A stretch of DNA of 42,159 bases from contig JBFXIU010000006.1 of NCBI GenBank assembly GCA_050175615.1, positions 1 through 42,159 of the forward strand. The letters run 5' to 3'. Position 1 is the first letter of the stretch; every line of letters starts with the position of its first letter. The stretch comes from CAYXXZ01 sp050175615. Lineage in GTDB: Bacteria; Pseudomonadota; Gammaproteobacteria; Pseudomonadales; Porticoccaceae. This document shows, piece by piece, positions 32,376 through 41,020 of the stretch. The position numbers and the translations under genes were made by a program. The notes below the pieces were generated by a model. The model did no database searches. It was not told the DNA's origin and saw only the letters and a list, made by a program, of their open reading frames with translations.

Positions 32376-35319
32376 AATTAACAACCTGATTTCAGAAATT
32401 CGCAGCGCGGGTATGCCAGAAGAGATTTTGGCGCTCGGCAAGACAAGGCTGGCAAGTTTCTGTGATCGCCATGTGGACAGCTCCGGCCATTGGTTGCTTG
32501 AGCGGCTTGGGAATGCAGATTTTGTCGACCAGCTCATCAAGGTGTGGGGCTGCAGCGGGTTTGTCTACGAAACCTGCCTGACCTGGCCGCATGTGCTTGA
32601 AGATCTTTGCGCCAGCGGCGATCTCGGCAACGCCTATACACAACAGTCGTACCGCGAAAAGCTCGCAGCGCGAATTGCCGGTGTTGACGATGAAAAGGCG
32701 CTGCACCGAGTATTGCGCCAGTTTCGCCGCCGCGAGATGGTGCGCATGGTGTGGCGGGATTTTGCCCGGCTGGCGCCCATGCTGGAAACCACCGGGGATG
32801 TCACCCGGCTTGCCGAAGCCTGCATCGGTGAGGCCATCAGTTTTCTCCATCCGCTGATCGAAACCCAGCTCGGCACACCCATCGGCAAATACAGCGGGCA
32901 GCCCCAGCAACTGGTGGTGCTCGGCATGGGCAAAATGGGCGCCTGGGAATTGAATCTGTCCTCGGATATCGATCTGATTTTTACCTTTCCCGAGGATGGT
33001 CAAACCCGGGATGGCCGCAAGCAGGTCAGCAATCAGGAATTCTTTACCCGCCTTGCCCAGAAGCTGATTCAGGCGCTGGACAACAACACTGTCGATGGTT
33101 TTGTTTTTCGCGTCGATATGCGCCTGCGCCCCTATGGCGACAGCGGCTCGCTGGTGCTCAATTTTGACGCCATGGAGGAGTATTACCAAAGTCAGGGGCG
33201 CGACTGGGAGCGCTATGCCATGATCAAGGCGCGGGTGGTGGCCGGGCGAGCGGAAGACGGCGCGGCACTGATGGCGATTCTGCGCCCTTTTACCTATCGC
33301 AAATATATTGATTTTACGGCGATTCAGTCCCTGCGCGACATGAAGGCGCTGATCAACCGGGAAGTGGCTCGCCTCGGTGTTGTCGACGATGTCAAAAAAA
33401 GTGCCGGCGGTATTCGCGAAATTGAATTTATCGCCCAGGCATTCCAGTTGATTCGCGGTGGCAAGGATCTCCACTTTCAAAACCCCAGTCTTCAGGCCAT
33501 CCTGCAGCTGCTTGACAGTGAGAAGCTGCTGCCCTGCGGCGAAGCGGACAAGCTGTGGTCGGCCTATGAATTTTTGCGCAATACCGAACATGCCATTCAG
33601 GGCATGGCCGACAAACAAACCCAACTGCTGCCCCAGGACGAGCAGGGGCGAGCGGCGGTCGCTGCGGTGATGGGATTTTCCTGTTGGTCAGATTTCTACC
33701 AGCAACTCGAAAGCCACCGCAATCTGGTGAAAAGCATTTTTGCCGATATCGCCGCCGAAGCTCCCCAGGAAAACCCGTTGGCGCCCCCGGTTCAAGCGGC
33801 AAAAACCCTGTGGCTGGGTGCGGAAGATACCCGAGCCTTTGCCGAGGAGCTGGTCGCAATGGGCTTTGCCGAGGCCGAAGCTATTGCCGCCTTGCTTTTG
33901 GGCTTGCGCGAGAGCCGCACGGTCAAAGCCTTGACTGCTGCAGTTCGCGAGCGCCTGGATCGGTTTGTTCCCCTGCTGCTCAGCCACTGTGCGGCGCAGC
34001 AAAATGGTGATCTGGCGCTGGTGCGCATAGTTCCCCTGGTGGAAGCCATACTGCGGCGCAGCGCCTATCTGGTGCTGATGACAGAAAACCCCGATGCCCT
34101 GCGCCAGCTGGTCTATTTGTGTTCAGAAAGCAGCTGGATTGGGGAACAGATTGGCCGTTACCCGGCGCTGCTCGATGAGCTCCTCGATGTGCGCACCCTG
34201 TTTACGCCTGCCGATAAACAGAGTATCTCCCAGGAATTGCGCCAGCTGATGCTGCGGATTCCCACCGACGACCTCGAAGCCCAGATGGAAGCCCTGCGCT
34301 ATTTTCGCCGCGCCCAGGGCTTGCGCATCGCCGCCTGCGAAGTGGAGGGCGCCCTGCCGCTGATGAAAGTCAGCGACAACCTCACCTGGCTGGCGGAGGT
34401 GATTCTTGAGCAGGTGCTGGCCATGGCCTGGGAGTGGATGATTGCCCGTCACGGCCACCCCGGCAAGGCGGATGCTGCCGACCCCGATCCCGGCCTGTTG
34501 GTGGTTGGTTATGGCAAGTTGGGGGGGATCGAACTGGGGCATGGCTCTGACCTCGATCTGGTGTTTCTTCACAACGCCAACGTCAATCTCTACAGCGACG
34601 GCGAACGCAGCATCGACAACAACAGCTATTTTATGCGCCTCTGCCAGCGCCTGATTCATATTCTCAGCACCCAGACCGTGGGCGGCGATCTTTACGAGGT
34701 CGATACGCGACTGCGACCCAACGGCAATTCCGGCCTGCTGGTCACCAGCCTCGACGCCTTCGCCAAATACCAACTGGAAAACGCCTGGACCTGGGAGCAC
34801 CAAGCGCTGGTGCGGGCGCGACCAGTGGCCGGGGACGACCAGCTGGCTGCGGAATTTGCCCGGATTCGTGACCGAGTGCTGTGTCAGCGCCGGGATCGGC
34901 AGACACTCTGCACCGATGTGCTGGAGATGCGCGACAAAATGCGCGCCCATCTGGGTTCGAAACCCGGTGGCGATACCGGCGTTGAGAGTTTTAATATCAA
35001 GCAGGATTCCGGCGGTATCGTCGATATTGAATTTATTGTCCAGTACAGCGCGTTACTCTACGCCAGCGAGTTTCCCGCACTCATCGAGTACACCGACAAT
35101 ATGCGCATTCTCGACGCCATTCGCGGCTCTGAGCTGCTGCCTGTGGCCGATGTCGAACAGCTTCAGGAGTGCTACATATTTCTGCGCAGCCTCGGCCACC
35201 GCCTCAACCTTCAGGGCAAGCCCAGCGCCATCGACGCCCACAGCAGCGATTGGTCGCGCGCCAGCGACTGCCGCAGGCAGGTGGCGGCAGTGTGGGATCT
35301 GGTATTTGGCGGCCAATAG
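32365..35319 (+). CDS. glnE: Glutamine synthetase adenylyltransferase GlnE
   Basis: Bifunctional enzyme of nitrogen control, 984 residues, which adds and removes AMP on glutamine synthetase in response to PII and glutamine. The two nucleotidyltransferase domains are visible: N-terminal deadenylylase with GMGKMGAWELNLSSDIDLIF at about 188-207, and C-terminal adenylylase with GYGKLGGIELGHGSDLDLVF at about 714-733. Each is followed by a helical domain (GGIREIEF and GGIVDIEF motifs). The ATG at 32365 overlaps the end of the secretion ATPase gene by 11 bases, so the two are translationally linked despite unrelated roles. Confidence 0.97.
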   Translation: MTVEINNLISEIRSAGMPEEILALGKTRLASFCDRHVDSSGHWLLERLGNADFVDQLIKVWGCSGFVYETCLTWPHVLEDLCASGDLGNAYTQQSYREKLAARIAGVDDEKALHRVLRQFRRREMVRMVWRDFARLAPMLETTGDVTRLAEACIGEAISFLHPLIETQLGTPIGKYSGQPQQLVVLGMGKMGAWELNLSSDIDLIFTFPEDGQTRDGRKQVSNQEFFTRLAQKLIQALDNNTVDGFVFRVDMRLRPYGDSGSLVLNFDAMEEYYQSQGRDWERYAMIKARVVAGRAEDGAALMAILRPFTYRKYIDFTAIQSLRDMKALINREVARLGVVDDVKKSAGGIREIEFIAQAFQLIRGGKDLHFQNPSLQAILQLLDSEKLLPCGEADKLWSAYEFLRNTEHAIQGMADKQTQLLPQDEQGRAAVAAVMGFSCWSDFYQQLESHRNLVKSIFADIAAEAPQENPLAPPVQAAKTLWLGAEDTRAFAEELVAMGFAEAEAIAALLLGLRESRTVKALTAAVRERLDRFVPLLLSHCAAQQNGDLALVRIVPLVEAILRRSAYLVLMTENPDALRQLVYLCSESSWIGEQIGRYPALLDELLDVRTLFTPADKQSISQELRQLMLRIPTDDLEAQMEALRYFRRAQGLRIAACEVEGALPLMKVSDNLTWLAEVILEQVLAMAWEWMIARHGHPGKADAADPDPGLLVVGYGKLGGIELGHGSDLDLVFLHNANVNLYSDGERSIDNNSYFMRLCQRLIHILSTQTVGGDLYEVDTRLRPNGNSGLLVTSLDAFAKYQLENAWTWEHQALVRARPVAGDDQLAAEFARIRDRVLCQRRDRQTLCTDVLEMRDKMRAHLGSKPGGDTGVESFNIKQDSGGIVDIEFIVQYSALLYASEFPALIEYTDNMRILDAIRGSELLPVADVEQLQECYIFLRSLGHRLNLQGKPSAIDAHSSDWSRASDCRRQVAAVWDLVFGGQ

Positions 35320-35338
35320 GGGCGACTGTCCGGCGCTG

Positions 35339-35373
35339 TGCCTGAAAGCAGGGGTATTGATCGTTTTCAGGCA
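35339..35373. other. Inverted repeat between convergent glnE and ilvE
   Basis: TGCCTGAAA (35339-35347) and TTTCAGGCA (35365-35373) are perfect 9-base inverted copies with a 17-base loop in the 137-base convergent gap. It is placed where a shared terminator would be expected, but no T-run follows on either strand, so this is a weak terminator candidate only. Confidence 0.4.
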
Positions 35374-35456
35374 GCACCGAAGGCGGCCACAGCAGATAGA
35401 CCCTGGAACAATTCTTGATGAGCTGTGATTCCGCGCCGGTATTCTCGGCGGGTCTT

Positions 35457-36455
35457 TTACAGGCTGGTCAGCCAGCCGTGCTTATCTTCTGCGTGCCCCC
35501 ATTGAATATCGTTGAGCGCCTTGCGCAGTTGCGATGTGGTGGCGCCGGGTTTGCCGTTGCCTACGCTGTATTCTTTGCCGTCGTGCACCAGTGTGCCCAC
35601 GGGGGTAAGGACAGCGGCGGTGCCTGAGAGCGCGGCTTCGCAGCCCGGCTTGGCCGCCCGCTCCAGCAGCTCGTCGATGGTCAGTTGGCGCTCCTGAACA
35701 TCCATGCCCATATCCCGCGCCAGGGTGAGAATGGAATCCCGGGTAACGCCGTGAAGGAAGGTGCTGTCCAGCGCCTTGGTGACAATGGTATCGCCGTCAA
35801 TCAGCAAAAAGTTGGCGGCGCCGGTTTCCTGAACATCGCCATTGGGGCAGAACAGCACCTGGTCAACCTTGAGTTCGCGCTTGGCCTTGAGGGTGGGGCC
35901 GAGGGCGCTGGCGTAATTGCCGCCGCTTTTGGTCATGCCCATATGGGGCGCACAGCGCATGGCAGTTTCTTCGAGCAGAACCCGCAGGGTGGAGTCGGGA
36001 GCGCCGGTAAAATAGCTGCCCACGGGGGATAGCAGTACATACTGGCAGGAAGTCAGCGATGGCGCGGCGGCCTTGCCAATAACGGGTTCGGTGCCGATAT
36101 GGGTGGGGCGAATATACATGGAACCCGGGGCTGTGGGCACATGGTCGGCGCAGTGGCGGAGGATGTCGAGGATCATGTTGGTGGTCATGGACTCGTCGAA
36201 AGCAGGTAGCTCTATCATGCGGCTGCTGTTGACGAAACGGGCAATGTTCTTGTCCATACGAAAGATTTTGATCGAGTTGTCCGGGTGGCGGAAGGCTTTC
36301 AACCCCTCAAAGCAGGTGCTCGAATAGTGAAAGACATGGGCGCCCGGATGGAGCGTCAGGCTGTCGCTGGGGACAATTTCAGCATTGCTCCAGCCGGAGC
36401 CATCAAACCAGGCGACAGCCATTTCAGGCATGAACACGGAACCAAAAGCGGACAT
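35457..36455 (-). CDS. ilvE: Branched-chain amino-acid aminotransferase
   Basis: PLP-dependent fold-type IV aminotransferase, 332 residues, moving amino groups between glutamate and the keto-acids of valine, leucine and isoleucine. The PLP lysine is Lys176 in MTKSGGNYASAL, and PNGDVQETGAANFLLI and HGVTRDSIL follow. The length and the TKSGGNY form match the longer BCAT class (type II, eukaryote-like) better than short E. coli IlvE. It starts at ATG 36455, with a 295-base non-coding gap to the divergent ELM1 gene. Confidence 0.94.
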   Translation of the reverse strand: MSAFGSVFMPEMAVAWFDGSGWSNAEIVPSDSLTLHPGAHVFHYSSTCFEGLKAFRHPDNSIKIFRMDKNIARFVNSSRMIELPAFDESMTTNMILDILRHCADHVPTAPGSMYIRPTHIGTEPVIGKAAAPSLTSCQYVLLSPVGSYFTGAPDSTLRVLLEETAMRCAPHMGMTKSGGNYASALGPTLKAKRELKVDQVLFCPNGDVQETGAANFLLIDGDTIVTKALDSTFLHGVTRDSILTLARDMGMDVQERQLTIDELLERAAKPGCEAALSGTAAVLTPVGTLVHDGKEYSVGNGKPGATTSQLRKALNDIQWGHAEDKHGWLTSL

Positions 36456-36750
36456 AGGGGACGAACCTCAATAAAGCAACGGGGCCGCGGCTTGCCATGG
36501 AAAAATTTCGGCATCGAATACCCTGAATTCAGTTGGGGAATGCCAAGCACGCGAAAGCTGGCGATTGTAATCCCCACGCCCTTAAATTGGAATCCTGAGC
36601 CTTGGCCAATATGAAGTGAGTCTGGACGGAATCTGGGTGTTTGAGGGCGATTGTTGTACTATTCAGCCTCTGTTGAGCGGGGCTGTTTTCGCTGCCGGGA
36701 TTGCTGAAAATCTCGACGAACCCTGCCTTCGCCTGTGAATACATGTTTGA
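36456..36750. promoter_or_regulatory. Divergent gap ilvE / polysaccharide locus
   Basis: This 295-base region lies between the divergent ilvE and ELM1-family genes and should hold both promoters. No convincing sigma-70 pair at correct spacing was found by eye; TACTAT at 36657-36662 is a possible -10 for the rightward genes. No leader peptide rich in Ile, Val or Leu codons was noticed ahead of ilvE. A 114-codon minus-strand frame at 36529-36873 was not accepted as a gene. Confidence 0.3.
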
Positions 36751-37674
36751 GTGGAGAAAAGCATCGCTGCCATCTGGGTGATAAGCGACGGCAAGCCGGG
36801 GCATATGAATCAGAGCCTGGGGCTGGCTCGCGCTCTGGAAAACCTGCGCGTCGCCAGAAATCCGCAACGGCAAGCAGTCGAGCCGCGAGTGGTTGCAGCC
36901 CTGTCGCCCCTTAACGCGCTGTCCATGGCGCTGTCAAAAGCGGCTGCCCCGTCGCCAGAAAAGCCCGCCGTGTTGATTGCCGCCGGCCACCGAACCCACC
37001 TGACATTGCTGGCGTTGAAAAGAGCCACGGGGGTTGCTGCGGTGGTGCTGATGAAGCCGTCCCTGCCGCTGTCCTGGTTTGATCTCTGCCTGATTCCGGA
37101 GCACGACCAGCCGCCAGTGCGCGACAATGTGGTTGTTACCCAGGGCGCTATCAACCAGATGCGAGCGGACACTGAAAAAGATATTGCCGGTATGATGTTG
37201 ATTGGCGGTTCCAGCGACCACTATCGCTGGGATGAGAACCGGCTGTTGGCTGCCATTGAGCGCATTGCCGCCGCTGGCGACCCCTGGCTGCTGACAACCT
37301 CGAGGCGAACCCCCGCCAATTTTATTGGGCTGCTGTCGTCGTTGGCGCTGGCCAATGTTCGCATTGTGCCCTTTGCCGATACCGATGCCGGGTGGCTGGC
37401 GCAAACACTTCCGAGAGTGCGCAGCTGCTGGGTGACACCGGACAGTGTTTCCATGGTCTATGAGGCGTTGACTGCCGAGTGCCGGGTTGGCCTTTTTGAT
37501 CTTGAAAAAAAGCGCGATCACCGCGTGGTTAAGGGGATTGATGCCCTGGTGGCGCGGGGGCTGGTGGCCACGTTTTCGCACTGGTGTCAAAGCGGGTGCC
37601 TGCCGCAGCCGGCAACAAATTTCAATGAGGCGCAGCGTTGCGCGGCGCTGGTTTATGACAGATTGCTCAAATGA
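36751..37674 (+). CDS. ELM1-family (GT-B-like) LPS-locus protein
   Basis: Protein of 307 residues in the mitochondrial fission ELM1 family (Pfam PF06258), which in bacteria lies in lipopolysaccharide core loci and has a GT-B glycosyltransferase-like fold. The N-terminal motif WVISDGKPGHMNQSLGLARAL, the middle LLIGGSSDHYRWDE and LLTTSRRTP, and the late motif WVTPDSVSMVYEAL are diagnostic. The molecular reaction is not established. The start is taken as GTG 36751 with no good ribosome site. It is the first gene of the rightward polysaccharide locus, and a decayed relative is found at 40652-41019. Confidence 0.85.
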   Translation: MEKSIAAIWVISDGKPGHMNQSLGLARALENLRVARNPQRQAVEPRVVAALSPLNALSMALSKAAAPSPEKPAVLIAAGHRTHLTLLALKRATGVAAVVLMKPSLPLSWFDLCLIPEHDQPPVRDNVVVTQGAINQMRADTEKDIAGMMLIGGSSDHYRWDENRLLAAIERIAAAGDPWLLTTSRRTPANFIGLLSSLALANVRIVPFADTDAGWLAQTLPRVRSCWVTPDSVSMVYEALTAECRVGLFDLEKKRDHRVVKGIDALVARGLVATFSHWCQSGCLPQPATNFNEAQRCAALVYDRLLK

Positions 37675-37698
37675 GGCCGATGTTGTGGGGCTAGTTTC

Positions 37699-38799
37699 TT
37701 GAAGGTTGTGCAGATTTTGCCGAATCTCAACGGCGGCGGTGTCGAGCGCGGCACCCTGGAAGTGGCGCGTTATCTGGTGGAGCAGGGTTGCGAGTCTGTG
37801 GTGATTTCTGCCGGTGGCCGCATGGTCAGGCAGCTGGAGGCTGAGGGCAGTCGCCATGTGCCCTGGGATCTGGGCAAAAAGTCGCTGCTGACATTGCGCC
37901 ATGTGCACCCCCTGCGCCGCTGGTTGCAGCGGGAGAAGCCGGATATCGTCCACCTCCGCTCCCGGCTGCCCGCCTGGATTGCCTGGCTGGCGTGGCGAAA
38001 ATTGCCGCAGGCGCAACGCCCCGGCCTGGTGACCACGGTGCATGGACTCTATTCGGTTTCCCCTTACAGCGCGATTATGACCCGTGGTGAAAGGGTTATA
38101 GCGGTATCTGAAACGGTCAGGCACTACATCGCCGCAAACTACCCCAAAACGGATATGAATCTGGTGCGCCTGGTGTATCGAGGCATAGATCCACAGGATT
38201 TTCCCTTTGGCTACCAACCCGATGACCAATGGCTCAGTCAGTGGCGTCAGCAGTTTCCGCAGTTGGCCGGTAAAAAAATCATCACCCTGCCGGGGCGGCT
38301 TACCCGGCTCAAGGGTCACCACAATTTTATTGATCTGATCGCCGCCCTCAAGCGGGACAATAGGCAGATTCACGGCCTGATCGTTGGCGGTGAAGACCCC
38401 AAACGGCGGCAGTACGCCAGGGATTTGCGGGCGCGAATTGATACCGAGGGGCTGGCCGCTGACATCAGTTTTACCGGCGACCGCAAGGATATTCGCGATA
38501 TTTACGCGGTGTCCGATGTGGTGCTGTCGCTGTCCACCAAGCCGGAATCCTTTGGTCGCACCAGTCTGGAGGCTCTGGCCATGGGGGTGCCGGTGATCGG
38601 CTACGATCATGGCGGTGTCGGTGAAATTCTCGCCGCGCTCTATCCCCAAGGCAGAACGCCCCTTGGCGATCAGGAGGCGCTGCTTGGGTGCGTAAAAGCC
38701 GTGCTGGGCGGTGAAGCCAAACCGGCGGGCAATGACCGTTTTTACAAGGAGGACATGGTGGCAAAAACCCTGGCCATCTACCGGGAGTTGCGGCCGTGA
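37699..38799 (+). CDS. Glycosyltransferase family 4
   Basis: GT4-type glycosyltransferase, 366 residues, predicted to add a sugar in LPS core or surface-polysaccharide assembly on the cytoplasmic side. The N-terminal domain opens KVVQILPNLNGGGVERGTLE, the usual acceptor-side loop. The C-terminal domain has LPGRLTRLKGHHNFIDLI and the donor motif with two glutamates in KPESFGRTSLEALAMG, then HGGVGEIL. The donor sugar cannot be read from sequence. The start is TTG at 37699, set by the family N-terminus. The last four bases overlap the deacetylase start (GTGA). Confidence 0.92.
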   Translation: MKVVQILPNLNGGGVERGTLEVARYLVEQGCESVVISAGGRMVRQLEAEGSRHVPWDLGKKSLLTLRHVHPLRRWLQREKPDIVHLRSRLPAWIAWLAWRKLPQAQRPGLVTTVHGLYSVSPYSAIMTRGERVIAVSETVRHYIAANYPKTDMNLVRLVYRGIDPQDFPFGYQPDDQWLSQWRQQFPQLAGKKIITLPGRLTRLKGHHNFIDLIAALKRDNRQIHGLIVGGEDPKRRQYARDLRARIDTEGLAADISFTGDRKDIRDIYAVSDVVLSLSTKPESFGRTSLEALAMGVPVIGYDHGGVGEILAALYPQGRTPLGDQEALLGCVKAVLGGEAKPAGNDRFYKEDMVAKTLAIYRELRP

Positions 38800-39611
38800 T
38801 CTGGTGGGCAGCTGTTGTTGTGCTGGCGCTGATGGCGGGGGGCTGGTTCAGTGGTCGCTACGGCTGGTGGCGGCAAGCGGTGCCGGACAGCTGCCCGCGA
38901 ATCCTGATGTACCATATGGTGAGCGTGTCGCGCCCGGGCGCCGCTTTCAACAAATTGCGAGTGCGCCCTGAGATGTTTGAGCGCCAGGTGCGCTGGCTGG
39001 CGCAACAGGGGTACCATTTCGCGCTGATGTCGGAAGTGGCGGCCTGTTCAAGCTTGCCGAAGAAAACCGTTGCCATCACTTTTGACGATGGCTATGAAGA
39101 CAATTACCTCAACGCCCATCCGGTGCTGGAAAAATACCGCGCCTACGCCACCCTCTATCTGGTGGAGGATCGCTTTGACCGCGACTGGTCGGTCAATAAA
39201 AAAAGCCACCACAACAGCGGGGAGCTGATGGCGGAAAAAAAACTCAGCGACGATCAGGTTGCCGCCATGCTGGCTTCCGGCTGCTGGGAATTGGGTGGCC
39301 ATACCCGCACCCACGCCAATCTGTCCCGCCTCGATGCCAGCGCCAAAAGAGAAGAAATCGCCGCCAGCAAGGAGGCATTGGAAAAACGCTTTAATACCAG
39401 GCTCTCCAGTTTCGCCTACCCTTTTGGTATTTACAGTCAGGACGATGTTGTTGCCGCCAGAGAAGCCGGGTTTGATACCGCAGTGACCACTGTTGAAGGC
39501 ATAGACAGGGTTATTGGCGATGCCCCTTATGAACTCAAGCGCATCAAAATTTCCGGTAAAGACAACTGGCTGGCGTTTCGCCTGCGCCTGCGCAGTGGCC
39601 GCAGAGGCTAG
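38796..39611 (+). CDS. Membrane-anchored polysaccharide deacetylase
   Basis: NodB-type (carbohydrate esterase 4) deacetylase, 271 residues. An N-terminal membrane anchor (about 2-17) puts the domain in the periplasm. Catalytic features are TFDDG with Asp97 and Asp98, the metal-binding pair His169 and His173 (GGHTRTHANL), and SFAYPFG further on. It would remove N- or O-acetyl groups from a glycan. The start GTG at 38796 overlaps the stop of the preceding glycosyltransferase gene by four bases, so the two are coupled. Lying between two glycosyltransferases, it probably edits the sugar they build. Confidence 0.9.
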   Translation: MIWWAAVVVLALMAGGWFSGRYGWWRQAVPDSCPRILMYHMVSVSRPGAAFNKLRVRPEMFERQVRWLAQQGYHFALMSEVAACSSLPKKTVAITFDDGYEDNYLNAHPVLEKYRAYATLYLVEDRFDRDWSVNKKSHHNSGELMAEKKLSDDQVAAMLASGCWELGGHTRTHANLSRLDASAKREEIAASKEALEKRFNTRLSSFAYPFGIYSQDDVVAAREAGFDTAVTTVEGIDRVIGDAPYELKRIKISGKDNWLAFRLRLRSGRRG

Positions 39612-39620
39612 TGTCAGCAG

Positions 39621-40655
39621 ATGAAACTCTGTCTGATCCTGGCGGGAGCGGAAGACGGTGGCCTTGAAAATCATGTGCTTACCCTGTGCAACCGTTTTGC
39701 CGGTCAGCATCAGGTTACCCTGCTGGCGCACAAAAAATATGCCCGGCGTCTTGATGCTGGAGTTCAGTTGATACCAATGCCTATGAGTCTGGGGCGCCGC
39801 AACCCCTGGTTGTTGTTGCGCCTCCTCGTCAGCCTGAAGCGGGTGGCGCCGGATCTGATCCACGCCCACGGCAACAAGGCGACCTCGCTGTTGGCGGTTT
39901 TAAAGCCCCTGCTCACTACGCCCTGTATCGGTACTGTGCACAGCCAGAAACGCAACCTCAGCATGTTTGAGAAAATGGACGGCGTTATTGGTGTCAGCAA
40001 CGGAGTTCTCGAACCGGTACAGCACTCCCTGAAAAAAGTGATATACAACGGTGTCGACAAATTTTCCGGAACCCCGCTGGATCGCAATCAGTTGCTCGGC
40101 GAATGGCAGTTGCCCGCAGATAAACCCCTGTGTCTGGCTGTGGGCAGGTTGGTTCCGGTAAAGGCCTACGATGTGCTGATACGCGCCTGGAAAAACAAGG
40201 ATGCCAGCCTGGTTATTGTCGGCGACGGCCCGGAACAGTTGCGCCTGGAAAAAATCATCACAACCCTGGGCTTGCAACAGCAGGTAAAGCTGGTGGGGTA
40301 CCGCAGCGATGTTCAGGCCATTCTTCCCGCCGCCCAGGTGCTGGCGATCTCCTCGCAGCGGGAAGGTTTTAGCCTGGTGCTGGTGGAAGCGCTGCTCGCC
40401 GGTGTCGGCGTGGTTTCCACCTGCGTCGCCGGTTCCCGTGAAATACTGCCCCGGGACTGCCTGTGTCCCGTGGGGGATGTGGCTGCGCTGTCTGCGGCTC
40501 TGGATCGAGCGCTGGCCAATCTGGAATGGCTGGCGGTAGAGTATTTTGATGTTTTCAGTTTTGCCAGGGAATGCCTGACCACCGACGCCATGTTGCATCA
40601 TACCGCCGGCTACTACGACCAAGTCCTCAGGATCTGCGCGGTGACCAGAAAATGA
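39621..40655 (+). CDS. Glycosyltransferase family 4
   Basis: Second GT4-type glycosyltransferase in the locus, 344 residues. The N-terminus reads MKLCLILAGAEDGGLENHVL, with APDLIHAHGNKATSLLA in the acceptor domain. The donor domain has AVGRLVPVKAYDVLI, IVGDGPEQLRLE and the two-glutamate motif SQREGFSLVLVEALLAG. It is likely to act in the same core oligosaccharide pathway as its neighbour. The stop TGA overlaps the ATG of the ELM1 relic (ATGA at 40652-40655). Confidence 0.92.
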   Translation: MKLCLILAGAEDGGLENHVLTLCNRFAGQHQVTLLAHKKYARRLDAGVQLIPMPMSLGRRNPWLLLRLLVSLKRVAPDLIHAHGNKATSLLAVLKPLLTTPCIGTVHSQKRNLSMFEKMDGVIGVSNGVLEPVQHSLKKVIYNGVDKFSGTPLDRNQLLGEWQLPADKPLCLAVGRLVPVKAYDVLIRAWKNKDASLVIVGDGPEQLRLEKIITTLGLQQQVKLVGYRSDVQAILPAAQVLAISSQREGFSLVLVEALLAGVGVVSTCVAGSREILPRDCLCPVGDVAALSAALDRALANLEWLAVEYFDVFSFARECLTTDAMLHHTAGYYDQVLRICAVTRK

Positions 40656-41019
40656 CTGCGCCGCTTAAATCGCGCCTTTGCCTCTGGTGCCCGAGCGCCG
40701 GCATTTCCGTGCATTACAGCCAGAGTAAAGGTCTGCTGATGGCGCTGGCGCCCGCGGCAATTGACGCCGAAACCCTCGAAACTGCCGGCGCCACCTGGTA
40801 CTGCCATCAGTCGCGCAAGGCGATGCTCCTCCGCCTGGGGCAGCGAATCGCCTCTTTTGCACTGAAGACAGCTTGTCAATGCTTACCGAAGCCCTTTACA
40901 GTGGCCGACCTGTGGTTTCCTTGCGCCCTGCGCACGCGCAACCAAAACCAGGTTGTGCAGAGGATCCCTGGCCTGAGGCTGACGTCAATACATTAAAATT
41001 ACTGGAATGTGATCGATAG
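40652..41019 (+). pseudogene. Decayed ELM1-family gene, deleted and frameshifted
   Basis: An ATG at 40652 overlaps the upstream stop (ATGA), as expected of a real coupled gene. Its frame begins RLCLWCPSAGISVHYSQSKG, close in position and pattern to the ELM1 start motif (SDGKPGH, then NQSLGLA in the gene at 36751). It then jumps to sequence belonging near the ELM1 C-terminus: ATWYCHQSRKAMLLRLGQR in this frame. After a shift near 40845 the next frame gives NRLFCTEDSLSMLTEALYSG, matching WVTPDSVSMVYEAL of the intact copy. That frame ends with a stop at 41017-41019. Some 150-170 internal residues are missing. The first frame alone would run to 40996. I take it as a pseudogene. A sequencing error could explain the shift but not the internal gap. 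Confidence 0.7.
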
Positions 41020-41020
41020 A

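Noticed and set aside
36529..36873. 114-codon minus-strand frame across the ilvE/ELM1 gap
   Set aside because: Its 5-prime part is antisense to the conserved ELM1 N-terminus and it has no recognisable motif.
36934..38649. Minus-strand frame of 571 codons opposite the ELM1 and glycosyltransferase genes
   Set aside because: It spans two well-supported plus-strand genes and shows no domain; His/Gln-rich composition is typical of antisense shadows.
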